This document shows, one piece after another, positions 7,585 through 15,787 of a stretch of DNA of 64,000 bases. The notes below the pieces were generated by a model that saw nothing but the letters and a program-made list of their open reading frames with translations, had not been told where the DNA came from and did not search any database. The stretch comes from Crossiella sp. SN42. Its GTDB lineage: Bacteria > Actinomycetota > Actinomycetes > Mycobacteriales > Pseudonocardiaceae. The translations under genes and the position numbers were made by a program. The stretch is from NCBI RefSeq assembly GCF_023897065.1, contig NZ_JAMHIV010000002.1:248001-312000 (forward strand), in the 5' to 3' direction. Position 1 is the first letter of the stretch; the number at the start of each line of letters is the position of its first letter.

Positions 7585-7604
7585 GTGAGTGATCAACCAC
7601 TCAC
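7585..7604. promoter_or_regulatory. 20 bp palindrome, copy 6: putative operator of the carotenoid oxygenase gene
   Basis: GTGAGTGATCAACCACTCAC is a near-perfect palindrome ending one base before an in-frame ATG (7605), exactly as copy 1 sits against the TetR start. It lies 30 bp upstream of the preferred oxygenase start (7635). No convincing -35/-10 pair is seen. Confidence 0.7.
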
Positions 7605-7634
7605 ATGGAGCCACCGCGCCAAAGGAGCCCAGCC

Positions 7635-8978
7635 ATGACCACCCCGCCCTACCTGACCGGCCACTACACCCCCACCGCCAACGAACACACCGTCACCCAG
7701 CTCACCATCCGCGGCACCCTCCCGCCCGAACTCACCGGCCGCTACTTCCGCAACGGCCACAACCCCAAACCCGGCGACACCCCCACCCACTGGTTCAAAG
7801 GCGCCGGCATGGTCCACGGACTCCGGCTCCGGGCCGGGCGAGCCGAGTGGTACCGCAACCGCTGGGTCCGCACCCCTGCCTTCCACGGCGCGCCCTACCA
7901 ACGGGCCGACGGGTCGGTCGATCTCACCGCGAGTGTCGCGGGCACCCACGTCATCGAGCACGCCGGGCGCATCCTCGCGCTCCAGGAAGCGAACTTGCCG
8001 TTTGAGTTGTCGGGGGAGCTGGAGACCTTGGGGGCGTTCGACTTCGGGGGGCGGTTGCGGACGGCGATGACCGCGCATCCCAAGGAGGATCCGGTCAGCG
8101 GGGAGTTGCACTTCTTCGGGTACTCGGCCGTTCCGCCGCATCTGACCTACTACGTCGCCAACGCCGACGGGCACATCACGCGGGCGGTGGTGGTGGACGG
8201 GGCGGGGCCTTCGCTGATGCACGACTTCGGGCTGACGCGGGGGCATGTGCTCTGGCTGGACCTGCCGGTGGTGTTCGATCCGGCCGAGCGGTCCGGCATT
8301 CCCTACCGCTGGAGCGATGACTACCGGCCGCGCATCGGAGTCATGCCGCGGGTGGGTGAGCCCGTGGTCACCTGGTTCGAGGTGGCGCCCTCGGCGCTGC
8401 TGCACGTCGCCAACGCCTACGAGGACGCCGACGGACGCATCGTGCTGGACGGGCCGCGCTACGACCGGGCCGCGTGGGAGTCCTCGTGGAAGTGGTGGGT
8501 CGGCGCGCCCGGTCATCCCCCGGTGCCGTTGGTCGGTTCGGTCCGGCATCGGTGGATCTTGGATCCGGTGACTGGGGTGGCGAAGGAGGAGCGGGTGGAT
8601 GATCTGGTGACTGAGTTCCCGACCATCAACGAGGACTTCGCGGGGGCGCCGACGCGGTTCGGGTACGCGGTAGCGATGCCGGGTGCGGGGCTGGAGCAGT
8701 ACGCGGTGGTCAAGTACGACGATGCCACCGGCGCGCGTCAGGTGCTGCCGCTGGGGCCGGAGCGGATGCCCGGCGAGGCCGTGTTCGTGCCGGCCGCGGG
8801 TGGCGGCGCGGAGGATGACGGGTATCTGCTGACCGTGGTCAGCGACCTGCGGCGGGACAACTCCGAGCTGCTGGTGCTCGACGCCCGTGATCTGGGCGCC
8901 GAGCCGGTGGCGGTGGTCGAGCTGCCGCACCGGGTGCCCTCGGGGATCCACGGGTCCTGGATCCCGGACCGGGACTGA
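7635..8978 (+). CDS. Carotenoid oxygenase (RPE65/CCD family)
   Basis: A non-heme iron dioxygenase that cleaves a conjugated double bond of carotenoids, apocarotenoids or stilbene-like compounds. At 447 residues it is of normal family length. The four iron-binding histidines are visible: H148 ('TAHPKED'), H196 ('SLMHDFGLT'), H257 ('LLHVANAYED') and H439 ('SGIHGSW'). The N-terminus 'LTGHYTPTANEHT...PPELTGRYFRNGHNPKP' is typical. The ATG at 7635 is chosen over the in-frame ATG at 7605 because AAAGGAG lies 7–8 nt before it. It is probably controlled by the TetR gene at 6145 through the palindrome at 7585. The substrate is not predictable; no carotenoid synthesis genes are in the window. Confidence 0.9.
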   Translation: MTTPPYLTGHYTPTANEHTVTQLTIRGTLPPELTGRYFRNGHNPKPGDTPTHWFKGAGMVHGLRLRAGRAEWYRNRWVRTPAFHGAPYQRADGSVDLTASVAGTHVIEHAGRILALQEANLPFELSGELETLGAFDFGGRLRTAMTAHPKEDPVSGELHFFGYSAVPPHLTYYVANADGHITRAVVVDGAGPSLMHDFGLTRGHVLWLDLPVVFDPAERSGIPYRWSDDYRPRIGVMPRVGEPVVTWFEVAPSALLHVANAYEDADGRIVLDGPRYDRAAWESSWKWWVGAPGHPPVPLVGSVRHRWILDPVTGVAKEERVDDLVTEFPTINEDFAGAPTRFGYAVAMPGAGLEQYAVVKYDDATGARQVLPLGPERMPGEAVFVPAAGGGAEDDGYLLTVVSDLRRDNSELLVLDARDLGAEPVAVVELPHRVPSGIHGSWIPDRD

Positions 8979-8982
8979 ACGC

Positions 8983-9615
8983 TCAGGCGGCGGCCAGGGC
9001 CCAGCCGGTGACGAACGGGCTGACCCGGCGGGTGGCGATCACCTTCAGGCCGGCCAGGGCCGCCGCCCGCCGCCACTCCTCGCTCGGGTAGAACTGCCAG
9101 GCGCCCGGTCCGAAGACCGCCAGGGTCCTGGCATTGCGGTGCTGTTCGATGAGCACCATCCGGCCGTCCGCGCTGAGCAGCCGCCGCGCCTCGGCGAAGA
9201 GGGCCTCGCGTTCCCTGGGTTCGCGGAGCTCGTGGGCGGCGAAGACGGCCAGCACCACGTCCACCGAACCGGGCCTACCGGGCAGCGACTCCGGGCGGGC
9301 CGGGACCACCCGCACCGTCTCCGGGCGAAGCAGGCTGACCACGGCCCGCCGGTGCGCGATCACGTCCACCACCAGGCCGCGGGCCGGGGCCAGCACACTG
9401 CGCAGCGCGGGGACCGACTCGTCGACCCCCGCGGTCACCAGCAGGAAGCGGCGCAGGTGCAGGGGCAGCAGCTCGTGCAGCCAGCGCCAGCGTTGCAGTT
9501 CGGCGCCGCGCCGCAGGCTGACCGCGGTGGCCAGCCTGGCCAGGGCGAACCAGGTCGCGCCGGCCAGGGTCGTCCAGGCTCCCGCGGCGGCGACGACGCG
9601 AACTGCCTTGCGCAT
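8983..9615 (-). CDS. Methyltransferase-like protein at the end of the heme operon
   Basis: A 210-residue class I SAM methyltransferase-like protein. The C-terminal half has the expected pattern 'VDVVLAVFAAHELREPREREALFAEARRLLSADGRMVLIEQHR' followed by 'FYPSEEWRRAAALAGL'. The glycine-rich SAM motif is degenerate: the equivalent stretch reads 'LLVTAGVDESVPAL', so binding of SAM is uncertain. A hydrophobic N-terminus (~5–25) may associate with the membrane. The ATG at 9615 has GGAAAG 5 nt upstream; a GTG 6 nt earlier is possible. It starts 15 bp after hemQ, the position of Rv2675c in M. tuberculosis, so a role linked to heme synthesis is likely but undefined. Confidence 0.75.
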   Translation of the reverse strand: MRKAVRVVAAAGAWTTLAGATWFALARLATAVSLRRGAELQRWRWLHELLPLHLRRFLLVTAGVDESVPALRSVLAPARGLVVDVIAHRRAVVSLLRPETVRVVPARPESLPGRPGSVDVVLAVFAAHELREPREREALFAEARRLLSADGRMVLIEQHRNARTLAVFGPGAWQFYPSEEWRRAAALAGLKVIATRRVSPFVTGWALAAA

Positions 9616-9630
9616 GAGCACTTTCCGGGA

Positions 9631-10326
9631 CTACGGCAGGTTGGCGATCAGGTCGGCGACCGGCATCCGGGTGCCGGTGTAGAACGGGATCTCCTCCCGC
9701 ACGTGCAGCCGCGCCTCGGTGCCGCGCAGGTGCCGCATCAGGTCGACGATCCGGTGCAGTTCGTCGGCCTCGAAGGCCAGCACCCACTCGTAGTCGCCGA
9801 GGGCGAAGGAGGCCACCGTGTTGGCCCGCACGTCCGGGTAGTCGCGGGCTTCCTTGCCGTGGTCGGCCAGCATCTTGCGGCGTTCCTCATCCGGCAGCAG
9901 GTACCACTCGTAGGACCGCACGAACGGGTACACGCAGATGTACTTGCGCGGGTCCTCACCGGCCAGGAACGCCGGGATGTGGCTGCGGTTGAACTCCGCG
10001 GGCCGGTGCAGCGCCACGTTGCTCCACACCGGGGTCGAGGCGCGGCCGAGCGGGGTGCTGCGGCGGAAGCCGTTGTAGGCCGCCTGCACCTGCTCGATCT
10101 CCTCGGCGTGCCACCAGATCATGAAGTCCGCGTCCGCGCGCAGCCCGGCGACGTCGTACACGCCGCGGACGACAACGCCCTTGCCCGCCAACGACTCCAG
10201 GTACTCGGAGGTGGCCTGGGCCGCCTGCGCCCGGTCCTCGGGCAGCACGCCCTGCTGGATCCGGAAGACCGACCACATGGTGTACCGGATGGTGTCGTTG
10301 AGTTCGTTGTAGTTCAGCCGCGCCAT
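9631..10326 (-). CDS. hemQ: Coproheme decarboxylase HemQ (ChdC)
   Basis: Last step of the coproporphyrin-dependent heme pathway: two propionates of iron-coproporphyrin III are oxidatively decarboxylated to vinyl groups using H2O2. The 231 residues match the chlorite-dismutase-like family, opening with '[19 protein letters not shown]'. Seen: '[14 protein letters not shown]', the tyrosine-rich catalytic strand '[18 protein letters not shown]', and '[25 protein letters not shown]'. The start overlaps the hemY stop by 13 nt. Confidence 0.95.
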   Translation of the reverse strand: MARLNYNELNDTIRYTMWSVFRIQQGVLPEDRAQAAQATSEYLESLAGKGVVVRGVYDVAGLRADADFMIWWHAEEIEQVQAAYNGFRRSTPLGRASTPVWSNVALHRPAEFNRSHIPAFLAGEDPRKYICVYPFVRSYEWYLLPDEERRKMLADHGKEARDYPDVRANTVASFALGDYEWVLAFEADELHRIVDLMRHLRGTEARLHVREEIPFYTGTRMPVADLIANLP

Positions 10327-11777
10327 GTCCCCATACTCGCACCAGTCGGGCGACGGGCTACGGCCAGGTGAGTGGCGACACGGGTCGCCGCGGCCTGCCC
10401 GGTCGCGATGCACGCCGGAATCCCCACCCCGTGCAGGCTCGCGCCCGCCACCGCCAGCCCCGGCACCTCGCCGACGGCGGCCTCGATCGCGGCCACCGTG
10501 GCGGTGTGCCCGACCGCGTACTGCGGCAGCCCGCCGCCCCAGCGCCGCACGACCGCGTCCACCGGCTCGGCCCGCACCCCGGTCAACTCGGCCAGGTCGG
10601 CGCGCACCGCGGCGATCAGCTCGGTGTCCTCGCGTTGCAGGGTCTCGGTCTCGCCGAAGCGGCCGACCGAGGCGCGCAGCAGGGTGCCGCGCTCGGCGAA
10701 GTGGCCCCACTTGCGGCTGGAGAAGGTGAACGCCTTGGCGGTGAACGGCGTGCCGTCGGCGTGCCGCTCGCCCACCGCCAGCAGCACCCCGGAGGCGGCG
10801 GGCAGCTCGGCCCCTTCGGGCAGCGCGAAGGCCACCACGGCCATCGAGGACACCTCGATCCGCGCGTAGGCCGCGGCCGCCGCGGGCACCTCCTCGGCGA
10901 GCAGCTTGCGCGCGGCCGGGGCCGGCACGGCCAGCACCACGGCGTCGGCGTCCAGGAACTCCGGACTGGCCGCCGAGCCCAGCTCCAGCCGCCAGCCCTC
11001 AGGCGTGCGGCGCAGCCCGCGCACGGTGACGCCGAGCCGCAGCTCCGCGCCGGAGCTCTCGGCCAGCCGCGCCACCAGCTCGGCCATGCCCCCGGCCAGC
11101 GCGCCGAACACCGGCGGCCGGGTCTCCCCCGGCTTCAGTCCCGGCCCGAGCACCTTGGCGGCCGCGGCGGTCAGCGAGCCCGCACCCTGTTCCAGCGCGT
11201 CGACCAGCGGCGGCATGGTGGCGCGCACGCCGAGCCCGGCCGCGCGGCCCGCGTACACCCCGCCGAGCAGCGGTTCGGCCAGCCGGTCCACCACTTCACT
11301 GCCGAAGCGGGCGCCGAGCAGGTCGGCGACCGGCACGTCCCAGTCCGGGCCGTCCGGGCGCAGCGGCGGCAGCTCCGGCTCGGCCATCGCCTTGGCGAAA
11401 CCCTCCGGGCTGAGCACCTCGCGCAGGACGGCCGGGTCGGCGGGGACCCCGAGGAAGGTGCGCGGCGGCAGTCCCCTGGTCGCCCCGCCCGCGTGGATGG
11501 TCGGCGCGGCGCGCAGCGGGTGCCGCAGCTGCTCGCCAAGGCCCAGCTCGGCGACCAGCTCCATGCCCTCGGTGCGACGGGTGACGAAGGCCTCCGCGCC
11601 CACGTCCACCGGCGCGCCGGCCAGCTCCTCGGTGCGCAGCTTGCCGCCGAGCCGGTCGGTCTGCTCCAGCACGGTCACCCGGACCTGCTCGCCGAGCAGA
11701 CCGCGCAGCCGGTGCGCCACGGTGAGCCCGGCGATGCCGCCGCCCACCACCGCGACCCGCTGCGGCGCGGTGGTCAT
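10314..11777 (-). CDS. hemY: Coproporphyrinogen III oxidase (HemY/HemG-type FAD protein)
   Basis: An FAD enzyme oxidising coproporphyrinogen III to coproporphyrin III; older annotations call it protoporphyrinogen oxidase. The N-terminal dinucleotide-binding motif '[17 protein letters not shown]' is at ~8–24 and the C-terminal FAD contact '[22 protein letters not shown]' is present. At 487 residues it is of normal length. Its ATG overlaps the hemE stop (ATGA, 11774–11777), giving coupled translation in the order hemE, hemY, hemQ. The ferrochelatase (CpfC) needed between these steps is not in the window. Confidence 0.94.
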   Translation of the reverse strand: MTTAPQRVAVVGGGIAGLTVAHRLRGLLGEQVRVTVLEQTDRLGGKLRTEELAGAPVDVGAEAFVTRRTEGMELVAELGLGEQLRHPLRAAPTIHAGGATRGLPPRTFLGVPADPAVLREVLSPEGFAKAMAEPELPPLRPDGPDWDVPVADLLGARFGSEVVDRLAEPLLGGVYAGRAAGLGVRATMPPLVDALEQGAGSLTAAAAKVLGPGLKPGETRPPVFGALAGGMAELVARLAESSGAELRLGVTVRGLRRTPEGWRLELGSAASPEFLDADAVVLAVPAPAARKLLAEEVPAAAAAYARIEVSSMAVVAFALPEGAELPAASGVLLAVGERHADGTPFTAKAFTFSSRKWGHFAERGTLLRASVGRFGETETLQREDTELIAAVRADLAELTGVRAEPVDAVVRRWGGGLPQYAVGHTATVAAIEAAVGEVPGLAVAGASLHGVGIPACIATGQAAATRVATHLAVARRPTGASMGTWRG

Positions 11778-12850
11778 GGCCGCAGCTCGTGCACCAGCTC
11801 GACCGCGCGGGTGATCTTCCCGGGGTCGGTCTCGGGCAGCACGCCGTGGCCGAGGTTGAAGATGTGCCCGGCCGCGGCCCTGCCCTCGGCGCCGATCCGG
11901 TTGATCTCGCGCGCGAGCACGTCCTCGCCGCTGAAGAGCACGGCCGGATCCAGGTTGCCCTGCACCACCGGGGCAGGCAGGTCTGGCCGGACGCTGGTCA
12001 GGCGGCGGACCGCCTCGTCAAGCGGCACCCGCCAGTCCACGCCGACCACGTCGTTGCCCGCCTCGCGCATGGCCACGAGCAACTCGCCGGTGCCCACGCC
12101 GAAGTGGGTCCGCGGGATGCCGGTCTCCGCCAGTCCGGCGAAGACCTTGGCCGAGTGCGGCAGCACGAACTCGCGGTAGTCCCGCTCGGAGAGCGCGCCT
12201 GCCCAGGAGTCAAACAGCTGCACCGCGTCCACGCCCGCGTTGACCTGCACGGTGAGGAAGTCCAGCGCCATGTCGGCGAGGTGGCCCAGCAGCGCGTGCC
12301 AGGTGGCCGGCTCGGAGTGCATGAGCGCCTTGGTGCGCTCGTGGTTGCGGCTGGGGCCGCCCTCGATCAGATAGGAGGCCAGCGTGAACGGCGCGCCGGC
12401 GAAGCCGATCAGCGGCGTCTCGCCCAGCTCCTTGGTCAGCAGCCCGATCGCCTCGGCGACCGGCTGGACCTGCTCGGCGGCCAGGCTGGGCAGCTTCTCC
12501 ACGTCGTGGATCGAGCGCACCGGGTTGGCGACCACGGGGCCGGTGCCGGGCACGATGTCCAGGTCCACCCCGGCCGCGGCCAGCGGCACCACGATGTCGC
12601 TGAACAGGATGGCCGCGTCGACCCCGTGCCGCCGGACCGGCTGCATGGTGATCTCGCAGACCAGCTCCGGCATGAAGCAGGAGCGCAGCATCGGAATGCC
12701 CTCGCGGACCTTCCGGTACTCCGGCAGGGAGCGGCCGGCCTGGCGCATGAACCACACCGGGGTCCGGCTCGGCGTGCCGCCACGCGCGGCGACCAGCAAT
12801 GGAGCTTGGGGAAGGTCCCGGCGCGCCGGGACCTGGGCAGCGGTAGTCAT
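11774..12850 (-). CDS. hemE: Uroporphyrinogen decarboxylase HemE
   Basis: Decarboxylates the four acetate groups of uroporphyrinogen III to give coproporphyrinogen III. It has the diagnostic N-terminal '[16 protein letters not shown]', then 'FSDIVVP', '[18 protein letters not shown]' and 'GVGTGELL'. The ATG at 12850 is preferred to one at 12862 because GGGAG lies 6–7 nt upstream of it; this gives 358 residues. First gene of the heme operon, divergent from the DUF3000 gene across ~96 bp. Confidence 0.96.
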   Translation of the reverse strand: MTTAAQVPARRDLPQAPLLVAARGGTPSRTPVWFMRQAGRSLPEYRKVREGIPMLRSCFMPELVCEITMQPVRRHGVDAAILFSDIVVPLAAAGVDLDIVPGTGPVVANPVRSIHDVEKLPSLAAEQVQPVAEAIGLLTKELGETPLIGFAGAPFTLASYLIEGGPSRNHERTKALMHSEPATWHALLGHLADMALDFLTVQVNAGVDAVQLFDSWAGALSERDYREFVLPHSAKVFAGLAETGIPRTHFGVGTGELLVAMREAGNDVVGVDWRVPLDEAVRRLTSVRPDLPAPVVQGNLDPAVLFSGEDVLAREINRIGAEGRAAAGHIFNLGHGVLPETDPGKITRAVELVHELRP

Positions 12851-12946
12851 CTCGGCTCCCATGTTGCCACGGGTTGCGCAAGGCGTTCGCGCGGCTCCGG
12901 CGTGCCTCCCGCCGCACCCGCCCGGCGCGGCCTAGAGTTCGCCAAC

Positions 12947-13510
12947 GTGACCGGGATATCGGGTGAACCCGAGGTGTTCCGGCAGGCTGTTGCCGCGTTG
13001 CGGTCGATGCATCCACGACCTGAGGTCGAGCTGGGCGAGGTCCGCGCCCCGCAGCGTCTCGCCCCGTGGAGCTTCGCCCTCAGCGCCGAGGCCAACGGGC
13101 CGGCCGGGGAGCTGGCCACGGGCCGGTTGGTGCTGCTGCACGATCCGGACGGGGCCGAAGCCTGGGACGGGGTGCTGCGACTAGTGGCCTACGTCCGGGC
13201 CGAACTCGACACCGAGCTTGCCGCCGACCCACTGCTACCCGCGGTCGGCTGGTCGTGGCTGACCGAGGCGCTGGAGCTCTCCGGCGCCGCCTTCACCGCG
13301 CTCGGCGGCACGGTCACCCAGACCTCCTCCGCCCGCTTCGGCGACATCTCCGGCCCGAGCAGCACGCACGACCTGGAGCTGCGCGCGTCCTGGACGGCTC
13401 GGGACACCGAGCTGGCCGCGCACGCGGAGGCCTTCTGCGAGCTGCTCTCCAGCGCGGCCGGGCTGCCACCGGTGGGCATCGCGATGATCAGCCAGCGCAA
13501 GGGCGACTGA
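12947..13510 (+). CDS. DUF3000 family protein
   Basis: A 187-residue actinobacterial protein of unknown function, counterpart of Rv2680 by position. It opens 'EVFRQAVAALRSMHPRPEVELGEVRAPQRLAPWSFALSAE' and contains 'PAVGWSWLTEAL' and a C-terminal 'AFCELLSSAAGLPPVG'. No catalytic motif or membrane segment is recognised. The GTG start lies 8 nt after TAGAGT (12933–12938), so the transcript is likely leaderless. It converges with the dipeptidase gene. Confidence 0.85.
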   Translation: MTGISGEPEVFRQAVAALRSMHPRPEVELGEVRAPQRLAPWSFALSAEANGPAGELATGRLVLLHDPDGAEAWDGVLRLVAYVRAELDTELAADPLLPAVGWSWLTEALELSGAAFTALGGTVTQTSSARFGDISGPSSTHDLELRASWTARDTELAAHAEAFCELLSSAAGLPPVGIAMISQRKGD

Positions 13511-13536
13511 CTGACCACCGCGACCCCTCGGACGGC

Positions 13537-14580
13537 TCAGCGGCTCTGGCGGAGTTCCGCGGCGACCTTCTCGGCGGCGTCCAGCACCCGCAGCACGTTG
13601 CCGCCGGCCAGCTTGGCCAGGTCCTGCTCGGACCAGCCGCGGTCCATCAGGTCGGCGAACAGCTCCGGGTACCTGGAGACGTCCTCCAGTCCGTCCGGGA
13701 GCTCTGCGGTGCCGTCGTAGTCGCCGCCGATGCCGATGTGGTCGATGCCGGCCACCTCGCGCGCGTGTTCCAGGTGTGCGACCACGTCCGCCCTGGTCGC
13801 CCGGCGCACCGGGTCCGCGGAGACGAAGGCCGGCACGAAGGTGATCATGCACACGCCACCCTTGGCGGCCATCTCGCGCAGCACCTCGTCCGGCACGTTG
13901 CGGACGTGGTCGGTGACCGCCCGGCAGGAGGAGTGGCTGAAGATCACCGGGGCGGCGCTGGTCTCCAGCGCGTGCGCCATGGTGCTCGGCGCGACGTGGG
14001 AGAGGTCGACCAGCATGCCGAGCCGGTTCATCTCCCGCACCACCTCGCGGCCGAAGCCGGTCAGCCCACCCGCGGCGGGCTGGTCGGTGGCCGAGTCCGC
14101 CCACGGGGTGTTGTCGTTGTGGGTGAGGGTCAGGTAGCGGACCCCGAGGCGGAACAGCGCGCGCAGCGCACCGAGGGACTCCCCGATGCAGTGGCCGCCC
14201 TCGGCGCCGAGCAGGGAGGCGATCCGGCCGTCGGCGAAGGCGGACTCCACCTCGGCCGCCGATCGAGCGAGCCGGAGCTGTTCGGGGTACCGTTCAACCA
14301 GCTCGTGAACCAGCTCGACCTGTTCCAGCACCGCCGTCACCGCGCGATGCTCGAGAAGGTGGCTCGGCACGTAGACCGACCAGAACTGAGCGCCCACGCC
14401 ACCGTGGCGCAGCCGGACGAGGTCGGTGTGCAGACCGGGTTGCTCGACGGTCAGCTCGATCGCAGCCACCTCCCCGCCCGTTTTGTCCCGGATCGCCCAC
14501 GGCAGATCGTTGTGCCCGTCGACGAGCGGAACCCGCCGGAGAAGCTCGCGCGAACGGCCTAACGACCCCTCGGTCGGCAT
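13537..14580 (-). CDS. M19 family membrane-type dipeptidase
   Basis: A zinc dipeptidase of the renal dipeptidase family, hydrolysing dipeptides and sometimes D-amino acid-containing or beta-lactam substrates. At 347 residues it shows the metal-binding 'VDGHNDLP' (~20–27), '[12 protein letters not shown]' with the bridging glutamate, 'VDLSHVAP', '[10 protein letters not shown]' and the C-terminal '[11 protein letters not shown]'. There is no signal peptide, so it is probably cytoplasmic. AAGGA lies about 8 nt before the ATG. Confidence 0.92.
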   Translation of the reverse strand: MPTEGSLGRSRELLRRVPLVDGHNDLPWAIRDKTGGEVAAIELTVEQPGLHTDLVRLRHGGVGAQFWSVYVPSHLLEHRAVTAVLEQVELVHELVERYPEQLRLARSAAEVESAFADGRIASLLGAEGGHCIGESLGALRALFRLGVRYLTLTHNDNTPWADSATDQPAAGGLTGFGREVVREMNRLGMLVDLSHVAPSTMAHALETSAAPVIFSHSSCRAVTDHVRNVPDEVLREMAAKGGVCMITFVPAFVSADPVRRATRADVVAHLEHAREVAGIDHIGIGGDYDGTAELPDGLEDVSRYPELFADLMDRGWSEQDLAKLAGGNVLRVLDAAEKVAAELRQSR

Positions 14581-14748
14581 AGTGCAAATCCTTCATGTCG
14601 TTTGTGTACGGCTCGGCGTTAACCACCATCCGAGGGACCGCCCGATCGTGTGATCAGACCACGTCAAAGTGACAACCCGATCGGGACAGATACCCAATTG
14701 ATCGTCCCACTGACCCGCTTGGGCGGCTACGCTCCTCCCGACGACACC

Positions 14749-14788
14749 ACTTTCGGTCGATCGGTGGCGCGGCCGATCGGTCGAAAGT
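14749..14788. promoter_or_regulatory. 16 bp inverted repeat upstream of the response regulator gene
   Basis: Arms ACTTTCGGTCGATCGG (14749–14764) and CCGATCGGTCGAAAGT (14773–14788) match as an inverted repeat at 14 of 16 positions around 8 nt. It lies 46 bp before the GTG start. It may be an operator, perhaps autoregulatory, or a hairpin in the mRNA leader. Confidence 0.6.
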
Positions 14789-14834
14789 CCCGGTGCCGGT
14801 CGGGGGGCACGACCGACTCCAGGGAGGTAGTGAC

Positions 14835-15551
14835 GTGGCTGCCGTCGGCTTAGGACAGGCCGTTCGAACCACGCCAGCCGGCACTTTGCCGGCGAACATG
14901 GTCCCGCACCCGCGGGAAGAGCTGTTTTCGGTGCTGGTGGTCGATGACCACCCATTGCTGAGGGAGGCCATTGCGGCGCGACTGATGCAGATGGGAGCCG
15001 GCACGGTGCATGAGGCCGCATCGGTGGCCGAGGCGAGGGCGCGTGCCCTGGCCACGGGGCCGTGCGACCTCGCGATACTGGATCTCGGGCTTCCGGATGG
15101 AAGCGGCATTGACCTGGTCACGGAACTCCGTGCACAGGGCTGGCCGCGCATCGTGGTCCTGGCATCCTCCGATGACCCGTACGCGGTGCGTGCGGCCTTC
15201 CAGGCAGGCGCTCAGGCCTACCTGCTGAAGTCCGCGTCGCCGATGGTGGTCACCGACGGGGTGCGCAGGGTCCTCGAGGGCGGGGTCTACGCCGATCCGT
15301 CCGTGGCTCCGGTGCTGGCTGCCGGAACCAGGGTGCCCGGAACGGACAACACGCCGAGGGAACTCTCCGCGCGAGAGGTCGAAGTGCTGCAGCTGGTAGC
15401 CGACGGCCGCTCGAACAAGGAGATCGGCGAAGCACTGAACCTGTCCGCGCTCACGGTGAAGTCTCACCTGTCGCGGATAGGGCGCAAGCTGGGAACCGGG
15501 GACCGGGCTCAGATGGTGGCGCTGGCCATGCGTGCCGGCGTTATCCGCTGA
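14835..15551 (+). CDS. LuxR/NarL-type response regulator (position resembles Streptomyces whiI)
   Basis: A 238-residue two-domain regulator. The receiver domain has the acidic pair 'VVDDHP', the phosphorylation aspartate in 'LAILDLGLPDGSG', 'VLASSDD' and 'YLLKSAS', so the phosphorylation pocket looks intact. The C-terminal LuxR domain reads 'LSAREVEVLQLVADGRSNKEIGEALNLSALTVKSHLSRIGRKL'. The GTG at 14835 has GGGAGGT 6 nt upstream. No kinase gene is adjacent. In Streptomyces an orphan LuxR-type regulator (WhiI, SCO6029 from memory) sits in the same neighbourhood, so an orthologous developmental role is possible but unproven. Confidence 0.85.
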   Translation: MAAVGLGQAVRTTPAGTLPANMVPHPREELFSVLVVDDHPLLREAIAARLMQMGAGTVHEAASVAEARARALATGPCDLAILDLGLPDGSGIDLVTELRAQGWPRIVVLASSDDPYAVRAAFQAGAQAYLLKSASPMVVTDGVRRVLEGGVYADPSVAPVLAAGTRVPGTDNTPRELSAREVEVLQLVADGRSNKEIGEALNLSALTVKSHLSRIGRKLGTGDRAQMVALAMRAGVIR

Positions 15552-15787
15552 CTCCTCAGCCGAGGGGGTCCGAAAGTCGCGGTCGGGTGCGTTGCAGAGC
15601 GCGGACACGCCCGGCACACGAAGTTCGGACCCCGTGACGACCGGGGTGTGGTTGGCCGGTACGGAAAGATCGGAAAGCGTTGGATCAGCCTCTGACCAGC
15701 AATTTCCGGTCGGCGCGCCGTGCCGGTCAGCCTACTTCAGTGGATCTCGACTGTCTGAGCGCACCGTTGACGCATAGGGTCACGGCC

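Larger units (their letters stand above)
6709..7604. other. Non-coding island 1 with palindromes and tandem repeats
   Basis: Nearly 900 bp with no believable gene. It holds a GATCG-rich segment (~6760–6880), five copies of the 20 bp palindrome, a three-copy 52 bp tandem array, a 303 nt stretch without thymine on this strand, and a GCACCA-type short repeat (~7345–7435). Long open frames on both strands here are artefacts: a strand without T cannot form any stop codon, and its complement, lacking A, cannot either. Confidence 0.8.
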
